DNA of 50,504 nucleotides from a bacterium HR15 (lineage in GTDB: Bacteria > Armatimonadota > Fimbriimonadia > Fimbriimonadales > GBS-DC), in contig BEHR01000029.1 in the NCBI GenBank assembly GCA_002898555.1, positions 1 through 50,504 on the forward strand, written 5' to 3'. Shown piece by piece: positions 25,898 to 33,536 of the stretch. A program made the translations under genes and the position numbers. How positions within the stretch are numbered: the first letter of the stretch is position 1; each line of letters begins with the position of its first letter. The notes under the pieces were generated by a model, which searched no databases, had not been told where the DNA came from, and worked only from the letters and a program-made list of their open reading frames with translations.

Positions 25898-27067
25898 TTA
25901 GGTCAGCGGGATTGGAATCCCGGCTTGCACAGGGATCTCCCAAAGCGCGCCAATGGTTGCACCCACATCTGCCAGCGAATGGCGCACGCCCACCGACTGT
26001 CCCACAGCCAAAGCGGGCGCGTAAAGCAGCAACGGCAGATACTCGCGCGAATGGTCCGTGCTGGGGGTGGTGGGATCGTTGCCGTGATCAGCAGTCAGAA
26101 TGAGTAAATCGGTAGGCAAGAGGTGATCGAGAAGAGTGGCAAGCATCGCGTCGAACTCCACGAGCGCTTGTGCAAAGCCGGCTGGGTCGTTGCGATGCCC
26201 ATAGAGCATGTCGAAGTCCTCAAAGTTGGCAAAGATAAAGAGGCAGTCGCTCTGTAGGGCGCGTAGCACTGCCTGAAAATGCTCGGTGTTGCTTTGTGTG
26301 CGCTCGGCATATTTGAAGCCACGATAAGTAAAAATCTCCGGCACCACACCGACCCCGTACACACTGATCCCGCGCTCCGCCAGTTTGTCGAGGAGATTGG
26401 GTGGGGGTGACAGCGGGAAATCACGCCGCCTCGAAGTGCGACGGAAGGTGCTGGCGTCCCTACCTTCGAAGGGACGTGCAATCACGCGCTGGACATGGTG
26501 GGGTGGCTGCAGCAACTCGCGAGCGATCTCGCACATCTGGTAAAGCTCTTCCACAGGGATAACCGCTTCGTGCGCTGCAATCTGGAACACGCTGTCCGCG
26601 CTGGTGTAGACGATGGGATAGCCCGTGCGCAGATGCTCTTCGCCCAGCTGTTTGATGATCTCCGTGCCAGAAGCGGGATAGTTGCCCAGCGTTTTGCGTC
26701 CGATGCGCCGTTCAAATTCGGCGATCAGCTCGGGTGGGAAGCCGTTGGGATAGGTGGGAAAAGGCTGCTCGGTAAGGATGCCCATCATCTCCCAGTGCCC
26801 TGTGACGGAATCCTTGCCCTTGGAATAGGGCTGCACCCTGCCATAATACGCTTTGGGTTGAGGCACAGGAGGCACACCGCGTATCGGAAGAAGGTTGCCT
26901 AACCCCAGCGATTGGAGCGTGGGCAGGTTCAGCCCACCCACTGCTTCCGCCAGATGCCCCAGCGTGTTCGGTGTGTTTTCGCCCGTATCGCCATACTCGG
27001 CAGCGTCGGGAGCAGCTCCCACACCGCATCCATCCAACACCATCAGGATAGCGCGTTCAAACGGCAT
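25898..27067 (-). CDS. deoB: Phosphopentomutase
   Basis: 389 residues. It interconverts ribose/deoxyribose 1- and 5-phosphate in nucleoside salvage. Alkaline-phosphatase-like metal sites are all visible: D in VLDGCGVGAAPDAAEYGD, the KDSVTGHWEMMGI segment next to the active site, DFDMLYGHRND, TADHGNDPT and DHSREYLP. The cap domain lies between them. The first line MPFERAILMVLDGCGVGA is the standard N-terminus. No deoA, deoC or pnp is adjacent. Confidence 0.96.
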   Translation of the reverse strand: MPFERAILMVLDGCGVGAAPDAAEYGDTGENTPNTLGHLAEAVGGLNLPTLQSLGLGNLLPIRGVPPVPQPKAYYGRVQPYSKGKDSVTGHWEMMGILTEQPFPTYPNGFPPELIAEFERRIGRKTLGNYPASGTEIIKQLGEEHLRTGYPIVYTSADSVFQIAAHEAVIPVEELYQMCEIARELLQPPHHVQRVIARPFEGRDASTFRRTSRRRDFPLSPPPNLLDKLAERGISVYGVGVVPEIFTYRGFKYAERTQSNTEHFQAVLRALQSDCLFIFANFEDFDMLYGHRNDPAGFAQALVEFDAMLATLLDHLLPTDLLILTADHGNDPTTPSTDHSREYLPLLLYAPALAVGQSVGVRHSLADVGATIGALWEIPVQAGIPIPLT

Positions 27068-27116
27068 AGCCGCATGATACCGGCTTTGGGGAGCAGACTG
27101 GCTCCGCCCTCGTTAG

Positions 27117-27142
27117 ACCCTCTCCTCTAAAGAGGAGAGGGT
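27117..27142. terminator. 26-bp perfect inverted repeat between deoB and the pseudopilin gene
   Basis: ACCCTCTCCTCT, AA, then the exact complement. On the minus strand it would end the pseudopilin transcript, 23 bases after its stop. Similar CCCTCTCC/GGAGAGGG hairpins occur at 45982-46010 and at about 48110. Confidence 0.5.
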
Positions 27143-27164
27143 TGAGAGAGCGGTACCTGCTTAC

Positions 27165-28007
27165 TTACTGGCAGGGATAGTCTTCTGAATCGGTGATGGC
27201 AGTGCCTGGCACACCGTGCAGGTCGTTATAGGGCTGCGCCGGTGTGGAGGCGATGCTTTCCAGTCCCGATTCGTTGGCGACCAGCGGAATTTCAGTGCGC
27301 CAGCTGTAGTAGGTGCGACTGCGTGCCCCAGACGGAGTTGGGTACTGCTTTGCGATGTCGTTCACCGCTGCATAGCGGAACCACTTTGCGTGCCCGTCTG
27401 CGAAGTTGATTACCAGACCCTCACTGTGGCGTGCATAGCCCAGAAACAGGCTGAAGGGCAGGGTCTGCTGCAGACTTTTGACATACCCATCGAACAGCAT
27501 AATCGTATCGACAGGTGCTTCAATCGCTGCTAATGCCGTAACCGGCGTGTAGCGGTTGAGGGCGGTGCCGCAGAAGTTCTCACCGAACAGCCCCAGGTTA
27601 GGTGCGTAGCCGGTGTAGCGGAAAGTGCCTCCATATCGAACCCCGATCGCCGCCAGCCGTGCCTGCCAATCGATGCCGGGACGATAGCTGGGGCAGATAA
27701 AGATATCGGTGTTCTTCAGGTAAGGGGCAATGGCATCGTACACGGTAATCAACGCCACTTGATTGGACGCATCACGCCCGAAGTACGCACTCATCGGCAT
27801 GCGCTCGTCGTAGTCCTGCGCGTACATCAGCACACCTGTCGCAATCTGTTTCATATTGCTGGTGCACTGCGTCTGACGCGCCTTTTCCCGTGCCTGCGCA
27901 AAGACAGGGAACAGAATCGCTGCCAGGATTGCAATAATCGCAATCACGACCAGCAGCTCGATCAGCGTAAAGCCCTTACGACCTAAGTAGCCCATTGGTT
28001 GTGTCAT
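27165..28007 (-). CDS. Type II/IV pseudopilin-like protein, DUF1559 type
   Basis: 280 residues. The N-terminus is a class III signal: short basic leader, cleavage after Gly in [40 protein letters not shown], with Phe+1 and Glu+5 present. The globular domain ends with the H-X9-DG motif ([18 protein letters not shown]). Such proteins are present in many copies in Planctomycetes and Armatimonadota; their role is uncertain, perhaps in secretion or cell-surface fibres. The ATG is preceded by GGAGGAGG. A leader of about 70 bases with a strong hairpin lies upstream. Confidence 0.88.
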   Translation of the reverse strand: MTQPMGYLGRKGFTLIELLVVIAIIAILAAILFPVFAQAREKARQTQCTSNMKQIATGVLMYAQDYDERMPMSAYFGRDASNQVALITVYDAIAPYLKNTDIFICPSYRPGIDWQARLAAIGVRYGGTFRYTGYAPNLGLFGENFCGTALNRYTPVTALAAIEAPVDTIMLFDGYVKSLQQTLPFSLFLGYARHSEGLVINFADGHAKWFRYAAVNDIAKQYPTPSGARSRTYYSWRTEIPLVANESGLESIASTPAQPYNDLHGVPGTAITDSEDYPCQ

Positions 28008-28045
28008 ACCTCCTCCGAGATAGTTTCATGCCCCCGAATCGAACA

Positions 28046-28067
28046 GGCAACCCCCTAAGGGGTTGCC
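28046..28067 (-). promoter_or_regulatory. Hairpin in the pseudopilin mRNA leader
   Basis: GGCAACCCC-CTAA-GGGGTTGCC, a nine-base-pair stem. It lies after a TATAAT (28086-28091, minus strand) and before the ribosome site. There is no T-run, so it may stabilise the mRNA rather than end transcription. Confidence 0.4.
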
Positions 28068-28085
28068 TTCACGGGAGCATATGCT

Positions 28086-28091
28086 ATTATA
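28086..28091 (-). promoter_or_regulatory. -10 box of the pseudopilin gene
   Basis: TATAAT on the minus strand about 80 bases before the start codon. No matching -35 box at the normal distance. Confidence 0.45.
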
Positions 28092-28137
28092 CCCCAAGCT
28101 AATCGCGTGGATGACCGAATGTCAAAAAGGCGCATGG

Positions 28138-28158
28138 TATACTTAGCGTGGCTAAGCG
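28138..28158 (+). promoter_or_regulatory. cysM -10 box overlapping a 15-bp palindrome
   Basis: TATACT at 28138-28143 merges into CTTAGC-GTG-GCTAAG (28142-28156), a perfect palindrome right over the predicted start point. It ends 2 bases before the first candidate ATG. A regulator bound here would block the promoter. Confidence 0.45.
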
Positions 28159-29133
28159 ATGGGTTATCCATGCTATATGAGGCTGCCGCATGAGTTGCAG
28201 CAAGCGGCGGAGATTGTCGAGTTAATTGGCTATACGCCGCTCATTCGTTTGCGGCGCGTGACGGCGCACCTGCCCGACAGCATCGAAATCTACGGCAAAG
28301 CGGAATGGTTCAATCCGGGTGGCTCGGTGAAGGATCGCCCGGCTTGGAACATTATCCGCACAGCGATTGAGCGTGGTGAGCTGCACCGAGGTAAGCGACT
28401 GCTGGACGCCACTTCGGGCAACACGGGCATCGCCTATGCGATGATTGGCGCGGCGTTGGGCTTCGGTGTCACGCTGTGTGTGCCTGCTAATGTCAGCCTC
28501 GAGCGCAAACGCATTCTACGAGCCTACGGCGCGGAAGTGATTTACACCGACCCCTTGGAAAGCTCCGATGGTGCTATTCGCATGGCGCGTCAACTCTATG
28601 CCGAGCGTCCTGACCTTTATTACTATGCCGACCAGTATAACAACCCTGCCAACTGGCAAGCCCACTACGAGACGACCGGCGTCGAAATCTGGCAACAGAC
28701 CGAGGGGCGCATCACTCACTTTGTGGCGGGGTTGGGTACGACGGGCACCTTTGTTGGCACAGGGCGCCGCTTACGTGAATACAACCCCGCTATTCAGCTC
28801 GTCTCGTTCCAGCCCGATTCGCCCCTGCACGGGCTGGAAGGGTTGAAGCATTTGGAGACGGCGATTGTGCCCGGTATCTATGACCCGACGCTTGCCGACA
28901 GGGATCTGCACATCAGCACGGAAGAGGCGTACCGGATGGTCAGGCGACTCGCCCAGGAAGAGGGGCTGCTGGTCGGTATCTCGGCGGGCGCAGCGGTCGC
29001 GGCTTGCCTCCGATTGGCGGAGCAAATCTTGGCAGCAAGTATCGGAACACCACACGCGGTCATCGTGACGATTCTGCCCGACAGCGCAGACAAGTATCTG
29101 TCGGAGCGATTTTGGGAGGAGGAGCCGTTCTGA
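28159..29133 (+). CDS. cysM: Cysteine synthase, CysM type (probably sulfur-carrier-protein dependent)
   Basis: 324 residues, PLP fold type II. The PLP lysine is in EWFNPGGSVKDRPAWNII, the substrate loop is TSGNTGIAYAM, and the phosphate-binding glycines are in GLGTTGTFVGTGRRL. The gene behind it encodes a JAMM protease like Mec+ of Mycobacterium, where CysM uses O-phosphoserine and the thiocarboxylated carrier CysO. This context favours that role over ordinary O-acetylserine/sulfide synthesis. ATG at 28159 or 28177 is possible; the mRNA leader would be about 10-27 bases and no clear ribosome site is present. Confidence 0.9.
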   Translation: MGYPCYMRLPHELQQAAEIVELIGYTPLIRLRRVTAHLPDSIEIYGKAEWFNPGGSVKDRPAWNIIRTAIERGELHRGKRLLDATSGNTGIAYAMIGAALGFGVTLCVPANVSLERKRILRAYGAEVIYTDPLESSDGAIRMARQLYAERPDLYYYADQYNNPANWQAHYETTGVEIWQQTEGRITHFVAGLGTTGTFVGTGRRLREYNPAIQLVSFQPDSPLHGLEGLKHLETAIVPGIYDPTLADRDLHISTEEAYRMVRRLAQEEGLLVGISAGAAVAACLRLAEQILAASIGTPHAVIVTILPDSADKYLSERFWEEEPF

Positions 29134-29561
29134 TGGCGTTGCGCCTCTCTGCCCAAGCCGAACATGAAATCCGGGCGCATGCCCGTGCGGAGTACCCCTA
29201 TGAGTGCTGCGGCGCACTGCTCGGCACAGAAACAGGCGGACATCGCACCGTTGAGTATGTACTGCGCTTAGCCAACGAACGGATGGACGAGCGCGAGCGA
29301 CGCTTCTTTATCAGTCCCCAACAGGTGTTGATGGCGGAGCGACGCGCCCACCGAGAGGGGTTGTTGCTGCTCGGCTTCTATCACTCCCATCCCGACCATC
29401 CTGCCATCCCCTCCGAGTACGATCGCCGGCACGCCCTGCCATGGTACAGTTATGTGATTGTATCGGTACCGAAAGGCGAGCCAAGTGAGCTGCGCTCATG
29501 GCGGCTACGCGATGACCGTTCGGCTTTCGACGAAGAGCCTGTCGAACGGCTTATCAGGTAA
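29133..29561 (+). CDS. mec: JAMM/MPN+ metalloprotease, Mec-like (CysO-cysteine hydrolase)
   Basis: 142 residues. The zinc site is complete: Glu in YPYECCGALLG and the HSHPDHPAIPSEYD motif (HxHP-x6-S-x2-D). In Mycobacterium tuberculosis Mec+ cuts cysteine from the C-terminus of CysO after CysM has attached it. The start ATG shares a base with the cysM stop (TGATG), so the pair is translationally coupled. A small ThiS/MoaD-like CysO gene is not next to it nor elsewhere in the window, so it must lie elsewhere if the pathway operates. Confidence 0.85.
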   Translation: MALRLSAQAEHEIRAHARAEYPYECCGALLGTETGGHRTVEYVLRLANERMDERERRFFISPQQVLMAERRAHREGLLLLGFYHSHPDHPAIPSEYDRRHALPWYSYVIVSVPKGEPSELRSWRLRDDRSAFDEEPVERLIR

Positions 29562-29606
29562 ACTAAATCCCGAAACGGATAGGGCATCAGCGAGTCTTAA
29601 TAACAG

Positions 29607-30200
29607 GTGTGGCAGGAAGCGTGGTTAAGCGTGCGCTGGATGGATGACGATGCGGCGGAGTTCGAGGCGCTGGTGACAGCTTATGAACGGCGCATCTACA
29701 ACCTGCTCCTGCGGATGGTCAACGACCCGGAGGACGCCGCCGACCTGACTCAGGAGACTTTTTACCGCGCCTTCCGCGCCTTCGACCGCTTCCGCGGCGA
29801 GGCACAACCCTATACATGGTTGTATCGCATCGCGGTCAATCTGGCGCATGACCACATGGAGAAGCGCAACCGCATTCGGCGACGCGAGATCGATATGGCG
29901 TCGCTGGAAACAGACGAGTGGGGCGAGCCAACTGGGTGGGAACCCGTTGACCCCACACCCTCCCCTGAGCAATACTTGCTCCAGCAGGAACTCACCGAGC
30001 GGGTGCGCGAGTTGATTCGGCAGATGCCACCTGACTACCGTGAGATTATCCTGCTGCGCGAGTATGAGGAACTCTCGTATGAAGAGATTGCGGAGGTACT
30101 GGGCATCACCTTAGAGGCGGTGCGCAGCCGACTGGCACGCGCGCGCAACTGGCTTCGCGTTCGGCTCGCACCCTATATCAGTCAGGAGGGATCAGAATGA
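29607..30200 (+). CDS. ECF RNA polymerase sigma factor (RpoE/SigW-like)
   Basis: 197 residues from GTG at 29607; GTG 29631 or ATG 29640 are also possible. Region 2: EFEALVTAYERRIYNLLLRMVNDPEDAADLTQETFYRAFRAFDRFRG, with the -10-binding segment YTWLYRIAVNLAHDHMEKR. Region 4: MPPDYREIILLREYEELSYEEIAEVLGITLEAVRSRLARARNWLR, a helix-turn-helix for the -35 box. No anti-sigma gene follows; instead its stop overlaps the start of bamA (ATGA). It may sense envelope stress, as RpoE does in Gammaproteobacteria, but its own control is not visible. Confidence 0.92.
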   Translation: MWQEAWLSVRWMDDDAAEFEALVTAYERRIYNLLLRMVNDPEDAADLTQETFYRAFRAFDRFRGEAQPYTWLYRIAVNLAHDHMEKRNRIRRREIDMASLETDEWGEPTGWEPVDPTPSPEQYLLQQELTERVRELIRQMPPDYREIILLREYEELSYEEIAEVLGITLEAVRSRLARARNWLRVRLAPYISQEGSE

Positions 30201-31981
30201 GCAGTTTATGGCGATGCGTGGGAGCAACTCTATTGCTGGCAACAATGCTGGGCGCCGCGATGGCGCAGACGCGGCGTGTCGAATCGGTGACGATTCGCGG
30301 CTTACGCAATGTGGCGGAGGTGGCGGTGCTTGCCGCCATACGCCTGAAACAAGGCGAAACCTATAGCGAAGCGGCACTGGAACGCGACCGCCAAGCCTTG
30401 GAGGCGATGGGACTGTTCGCGGAAGTGCGCCCCAGCGTCGAACAGAGCGAGACGGGTGTGCGCGTGATATTCGATGTGGTCGAGAACCCGCTCATCAAAG
30501 CGGTGAACATCACGGGCAATACCGTGCTGACGACCGAGCAGCTGATCCAGGTGTTGCGCAATAAGCCCGGCAATGTGTTCAACCTCAACTTCGCTCGCTC
30601 CGACACCAACACCTTGCAGGAGGCTTATCTCAAGGCAGGCTATGTCGCATTGATCGAAGAGTATCGTCCACCTGACTACGAAACCGGCGTGCTCAATATC
30701 AAGCTTGTGGAACTGCGTGTCGGGCAGATTAAAGTGGAAGGCAACACGAAAACTCGCACCCCTGTCATTCTGCGCGAGCTACGCACCAAACCGGGCGACA
30801 TCTTCTATCTGCCCCGCTGGCAACGCGACCTGAACCGCCTGTATAACTTAGGCTATTTCGAGCAGATTACCCCCGAGGAGGAACCGGGCGATCCAGGCGT
30901 GCTGAACATCACGCTGCGGGTCAAGGAGCGACCGACGGGACGGCTGAATGTGGGCTTTGCCATCGACCCGCGTCAGCGCATCATCGGACTGGCAGAGATA
31001 TACGAGACCAACTTCCGCGGACGCGGTCAAACCGTCGGGGTGAACTTCCAGAGCACCGGCGGACGCAACGGCAACAGCATCGAGCTGCTCTTCACCGAGC
31101 CTTATCTCGACAAGCACCACACCAGCCTCTCCCTCTCGCTCTATAATAAGCTCGTCTATCGCTTCACCTCGAACTTCTTTGGCGGCACGGTAGATCCGAA
31201 TCTGGAAGAGCGATACGATGAGCGTCGTCGCGGGATCACCCTTTCGGTGGGGCGACCCTATGGCGACTTTTTTAACGCCATCTTGGGCTTTCGCACAGAA
31301 GATGTCAACACGAATCGTGTGGCGACCGACGAGAGTGGCGGCTTTATCCGTCAGGATGGCTCGCTGACCAGCTTCACCCTCAAAGGGATTTATAACACGC
31401 GCGATTTTGACCTGGACCCCGCTATGGGGCAATATATTGCGCTGACGCTCGAACCGGGCATCACCAACATTCGCAGCGCGGAGCGGCAGTTTCTCGATTC
31501 GGGCGTGGTGCGGTTGGGGCGTTCGAACTTTCTACGCGCCTCGCTGGATTATCGCTTCTACTACAGCCCGCAAGGGCGACGCACCACCCCGAATGACCGT
31601 CGCCATGTGTTCGCTATCCGCGCCTACTACGGCGTCGTCACGGGCAACATCCCCTTCTTTGAGCAGATGTTCATCGGCGGCGCGGAGACCCTGCGCGGCT
31701 ATCAGGAGGACCGATTCTGGGGCAAACAGGCGGCGCTGCTCAGCTTCGAGTACCGAATCCCCGTCGAGAAGGCGTTCACGGCAGTGCTGTTCGTCGATAT
31801 CGGACATGCCTGGGGCGGCTACCCCACCGTGAACAACTTCACCCAAAGCAACAGCTTCAAACCGCAGGTTGGCTTCGGCGTGGGTGTTCGCGTAAGCACC
31901 CCGCTGGGACCACTGCGCATCGATTACGGCATCGGCAAAGACGGTGGGCGCACCCACTTCAGCGTCGGACAGGTGTTCTAA
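30197..31981 (+). CDS. bamA: Outer-membrane protein assembly factor BamA (Omp85)
   Basis: 594 residues. The signal peptide ends at AAMAQT. About three POTRA domains follow (VESVTIRGLRNVAEVAVLAAI; IKAVNITGNTVLTTEQLIQVL; VGQIKVEGNTKTRTPVILREL), fewer than the five of Proteobacteria. The 16-strand barrel starts near residue 250 (RLNVGFAIDPRQRIIGLAEIYETNFRGRGQ) and has the loop-6 motif LRGYQED, the variant of VRGF. It folds beta-barrel proteins into the outer membrane and shows that the cell is diderm. It is coupled to the ECF sigma gene and followed by skp. Confidence 0.94.
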   Translation: MSSLWRCVGATLLLATMLGAAMAQTRRVESVTIRGLRNVAEVAVLAAIRLKQGETYSEAALERDRQALEAMGLFAEVRPSVEQSETGVRVIFDVVENPLIKAVNITGNTVLTTEQLIQVLRNKPGNVFNLNFARSDTNTLQEAYLKAGYVALIEEYRPPDYETGVLNIKLVELRVGQIKVEGNTKTRTPVILRELRTKPGDIFYLPRWQRDLNRLYNLGYFEQITPEEEPGDPGVLNITLRVKERPTGRLNVGFAIDPRQRIIGLAEIYETNFRGRGQTVGVNFQSTGGRNGNSIELLFTEPYLDKHHTSLSLSLYNKLVYRFTSNFFGGTVDPNLEERYDERRRGITLSVGRPYGDFFNAILGFRTEDVNTNRVATDESGGFIRQDGSLTSFTLKGIYNTRDFDLDPAMGQYIALTLEPGITNIRSAERQFLDSGVVRLGRSNFLRASLDYRFYYSPQGRRTTPNDRRHVFAIRAYYGVVTGNIPFFEQMFIGGAETLRGYQEDRFWGKQAALLSFEYRIPVEKAFTAVLFVDIGHAWGGYPTVNNFTQSNSFKPQVGFGVGVRVSTPLGPLRIDYGIGKDGGRTHFSVGQVF

Positions 31982-31987
31982 GTCAGG

Positions 31988-31993
31988 TATACT
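31988..31993 (+). promoter_or_regulatory. -10 box of skp
   Basis: TATACT, 24 bases before the skp ATG, with a GGGAGG ribosome site in between. It suggests skp can be expressed apart from bamA. Confidence 0.4.
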
Positions 31994-32016
31994 ACGGCTA
32001 CAGGGAGGTCAAGAAA

Positions 32017-32625
32017 ATGCGGACATTTACAGGGATTCTGGCAATCGCCACGCTTTTTGCGGTCGCACAGGCTCAAACCTTTGGCGTGGTCGACTACGAG
32101 CGCATCATTAACGAAGTGCAACTCACCCAAGAGAGCCTGCGCGAGCTACAAACCCTTCAACAACGCTATCAGCAAGCCTTTCAGAGCTTGCAAGAGAGCC
32201 TGATCCTCACGGATGAGGAGCGGCAAGAACTGGCGAATCTGCTTCTGCAACCGAACTTGAACGACCAGCAGAAAAAGCGCGTCGATGAGCTTAAAAACAC
32301 CGCACGCCAACGCGCTGATGAGCTGCAGTCGCTGCGCCAAAAGGCAAACCCAACCGAGACCGAGAAAGCGGCACTGGAGCGATTCACTCAGATGGAAGCA
32401 CGCAGTCGTGAAGCACTGCAACTGCTGGGTCAGCAGTGGGGTCAGGAATTGAACCAACAGGCAGAGACGCGACGCGCGCAGGTGCAAAAACGCATTCGCG
32501 AGGTGATTGCCCAGGTGGCGAAAGAGAAAAAGGTGCAGGTGGTGTTCTCTACGGAAGCGGTGCTGTATTGTGAGAACGACCTGACCGACGAGGTGATTAA
32601 GCGATTAAACGCTGCCAAAAAGTAG
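32017..32625 (+). CDS. skp: Periplasmic chaperone Skp (OmpH family)
   Basis: 202 residues. A signal peptide (FTGILAIATLFAVAQAQT) is followed by the short beta strand FGVVDYERIINEV, long charged coiled-coil helices (about residues 40-165), then the returning strand VAKEKKVQVVFSTEAVLYCENDLTDEVIKRL. Skp trimers hold unfolded outer-membrane proteins and deliver them to BamA, whose gene is 36 bp upstream. The order bamA-skp is common in diderms. The final AAA-AAG-TAG sits in a run of five A, see the next gene. Confidence 0.9.
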   Translation: MRTFTGILAIATLFAVAQAQTFGVVDYERIINEVQLTQESLRELQTLQQRYQQAFQSLQESLILTDEERQELANLLLQPNLNDQQKKRVDELKNTARQRADELQSLRQKANPTETEKAALERFTQMEARSREALQLLGQQWGQELNQQAETRRAQVQKRIREVIAQVAKEKKVQVVFSTEAVLYCENDLTDEVIKRLNAAKK

Positions 32626-33536
32626 CGGGCTTACTTCTCTTACTGCTGGGGGCGTGTCAGTCGCGGCGAGTGGAGCCTGTGCGCATCGATTTTGAGCAAG
32701 TGCTGGCACGCTTGCCCACGATCTCTGTCACGCCACCCGCATCTGCGTCTACTACGCTCCACACGCCTCCAGTAAGAGCGCACCTCGCTCCAATAGAAAC
32801 GCCAAGCACGCCGGACACGCTGAACCGACGACGCGAGCAGGCACAAACTGCTATCCGCGAGCAGCGGGAAGCGGTGCGTGAACGCCTACTGCAAATCCGC
32901 ATGGAAACATTACCTGCTCTGGAGCAACGCTGGTGTGCCGAACTACAAGCCGAGTACGATTTGGACGCCATTCGCGCGGAGTGGCAGGCAGAGTGGCGCG
33001 ACGCCTTCGAAAAGCACGGCAGGCAACGCTTCACCCTGTTGGCGGAACAAGCGCAACTGCCCCCCAATTCCGAACGGTTCAAAGCCCTGCAACAGCAGCT
33101 GAACGAGCTGGATGCCCGCTGGCAACAACAAGATCGGGAGCTGCATGCCCAACTGCAAGCACGCCTGCAACGGGTGGAACAGGAGATCGAAGTACGCCTA
33201 CAGTCCCGACGCCGCGAATTCATCCATCAGGTCGAGCAGGAGGTTGACCAGTTAATGCGCCAGCAGCCCGATTTAAAGCTGTACCTACCGCCCCATGAAA
33301 CACACCAGGCACCGGCGCACCAGCGTACTTTGCCCGCGATGAATGTGTCCATCCAAAGTATAGATTTGCGCCCTAATATTCAACAGCACGAACACTACAT
33401 GCGGGAGCAAACGAAGCATATTCTGCGTCAGGTGGCGCGTGAATGGGCAGCGCTCAAACATTATCGGCTGTCCGATTCACCGCGCGCACGCGATGCGACC
33501 GATGAGTTCCTTCGCTATCTGGAGGGGCGCAGATAG
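32604..33536 (+). CDS. Coiled-coil lipoprotein of unknown function
   Basis: In this frame the region before the GTG at 32670 encodes a fine lipoprotein signal, KRCQKVAGLLLLLLGACQ, with a lipobox LGAC. The only codon that could start it is ATT at 32604, which has GAGGTG upstream and overlaps the end of skp by 22 bases. A stop codon precedes it closely, so no ATG, GTG or TTG is available. Without that signal the protein would start with GTG at 32670 (288 residues). The mature part is charged and strongly helical (Gln/Arg/Glu-rich, residues about 70-210), like a second Skp-type protein anchored to a membrane. I do not recognise the family. The 3' end overlaps the GH2 gene by 22 bp. Confidence 0.6.
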   Translation: MKRCQKVAGLLLLLLGACQSRRVEPVRIDFEQVLARLPTISVTPPASASTTLHTPPVRAHLAPIETPSTPDTLNRRREQAQTAIREQREAVRERLLQIRMETLPALEQRWCAELQAEYDLDAIRAEWQAEWRDAFEKHGRQRFTLLAEQAQLPPNSERFKALQQQLNELDARWQQQDRELHAQLQARLQRVEQEIEVRLQSRRREFIHQVEQEVDQLMRQQPDLKLYLPPHETHQAPAHQRTLPAMNVSIQSIDLRPNIQQHEHYMREQTKHILRQVAREWAALKHYRLSDSPRARDATDEFLRYLEGRR

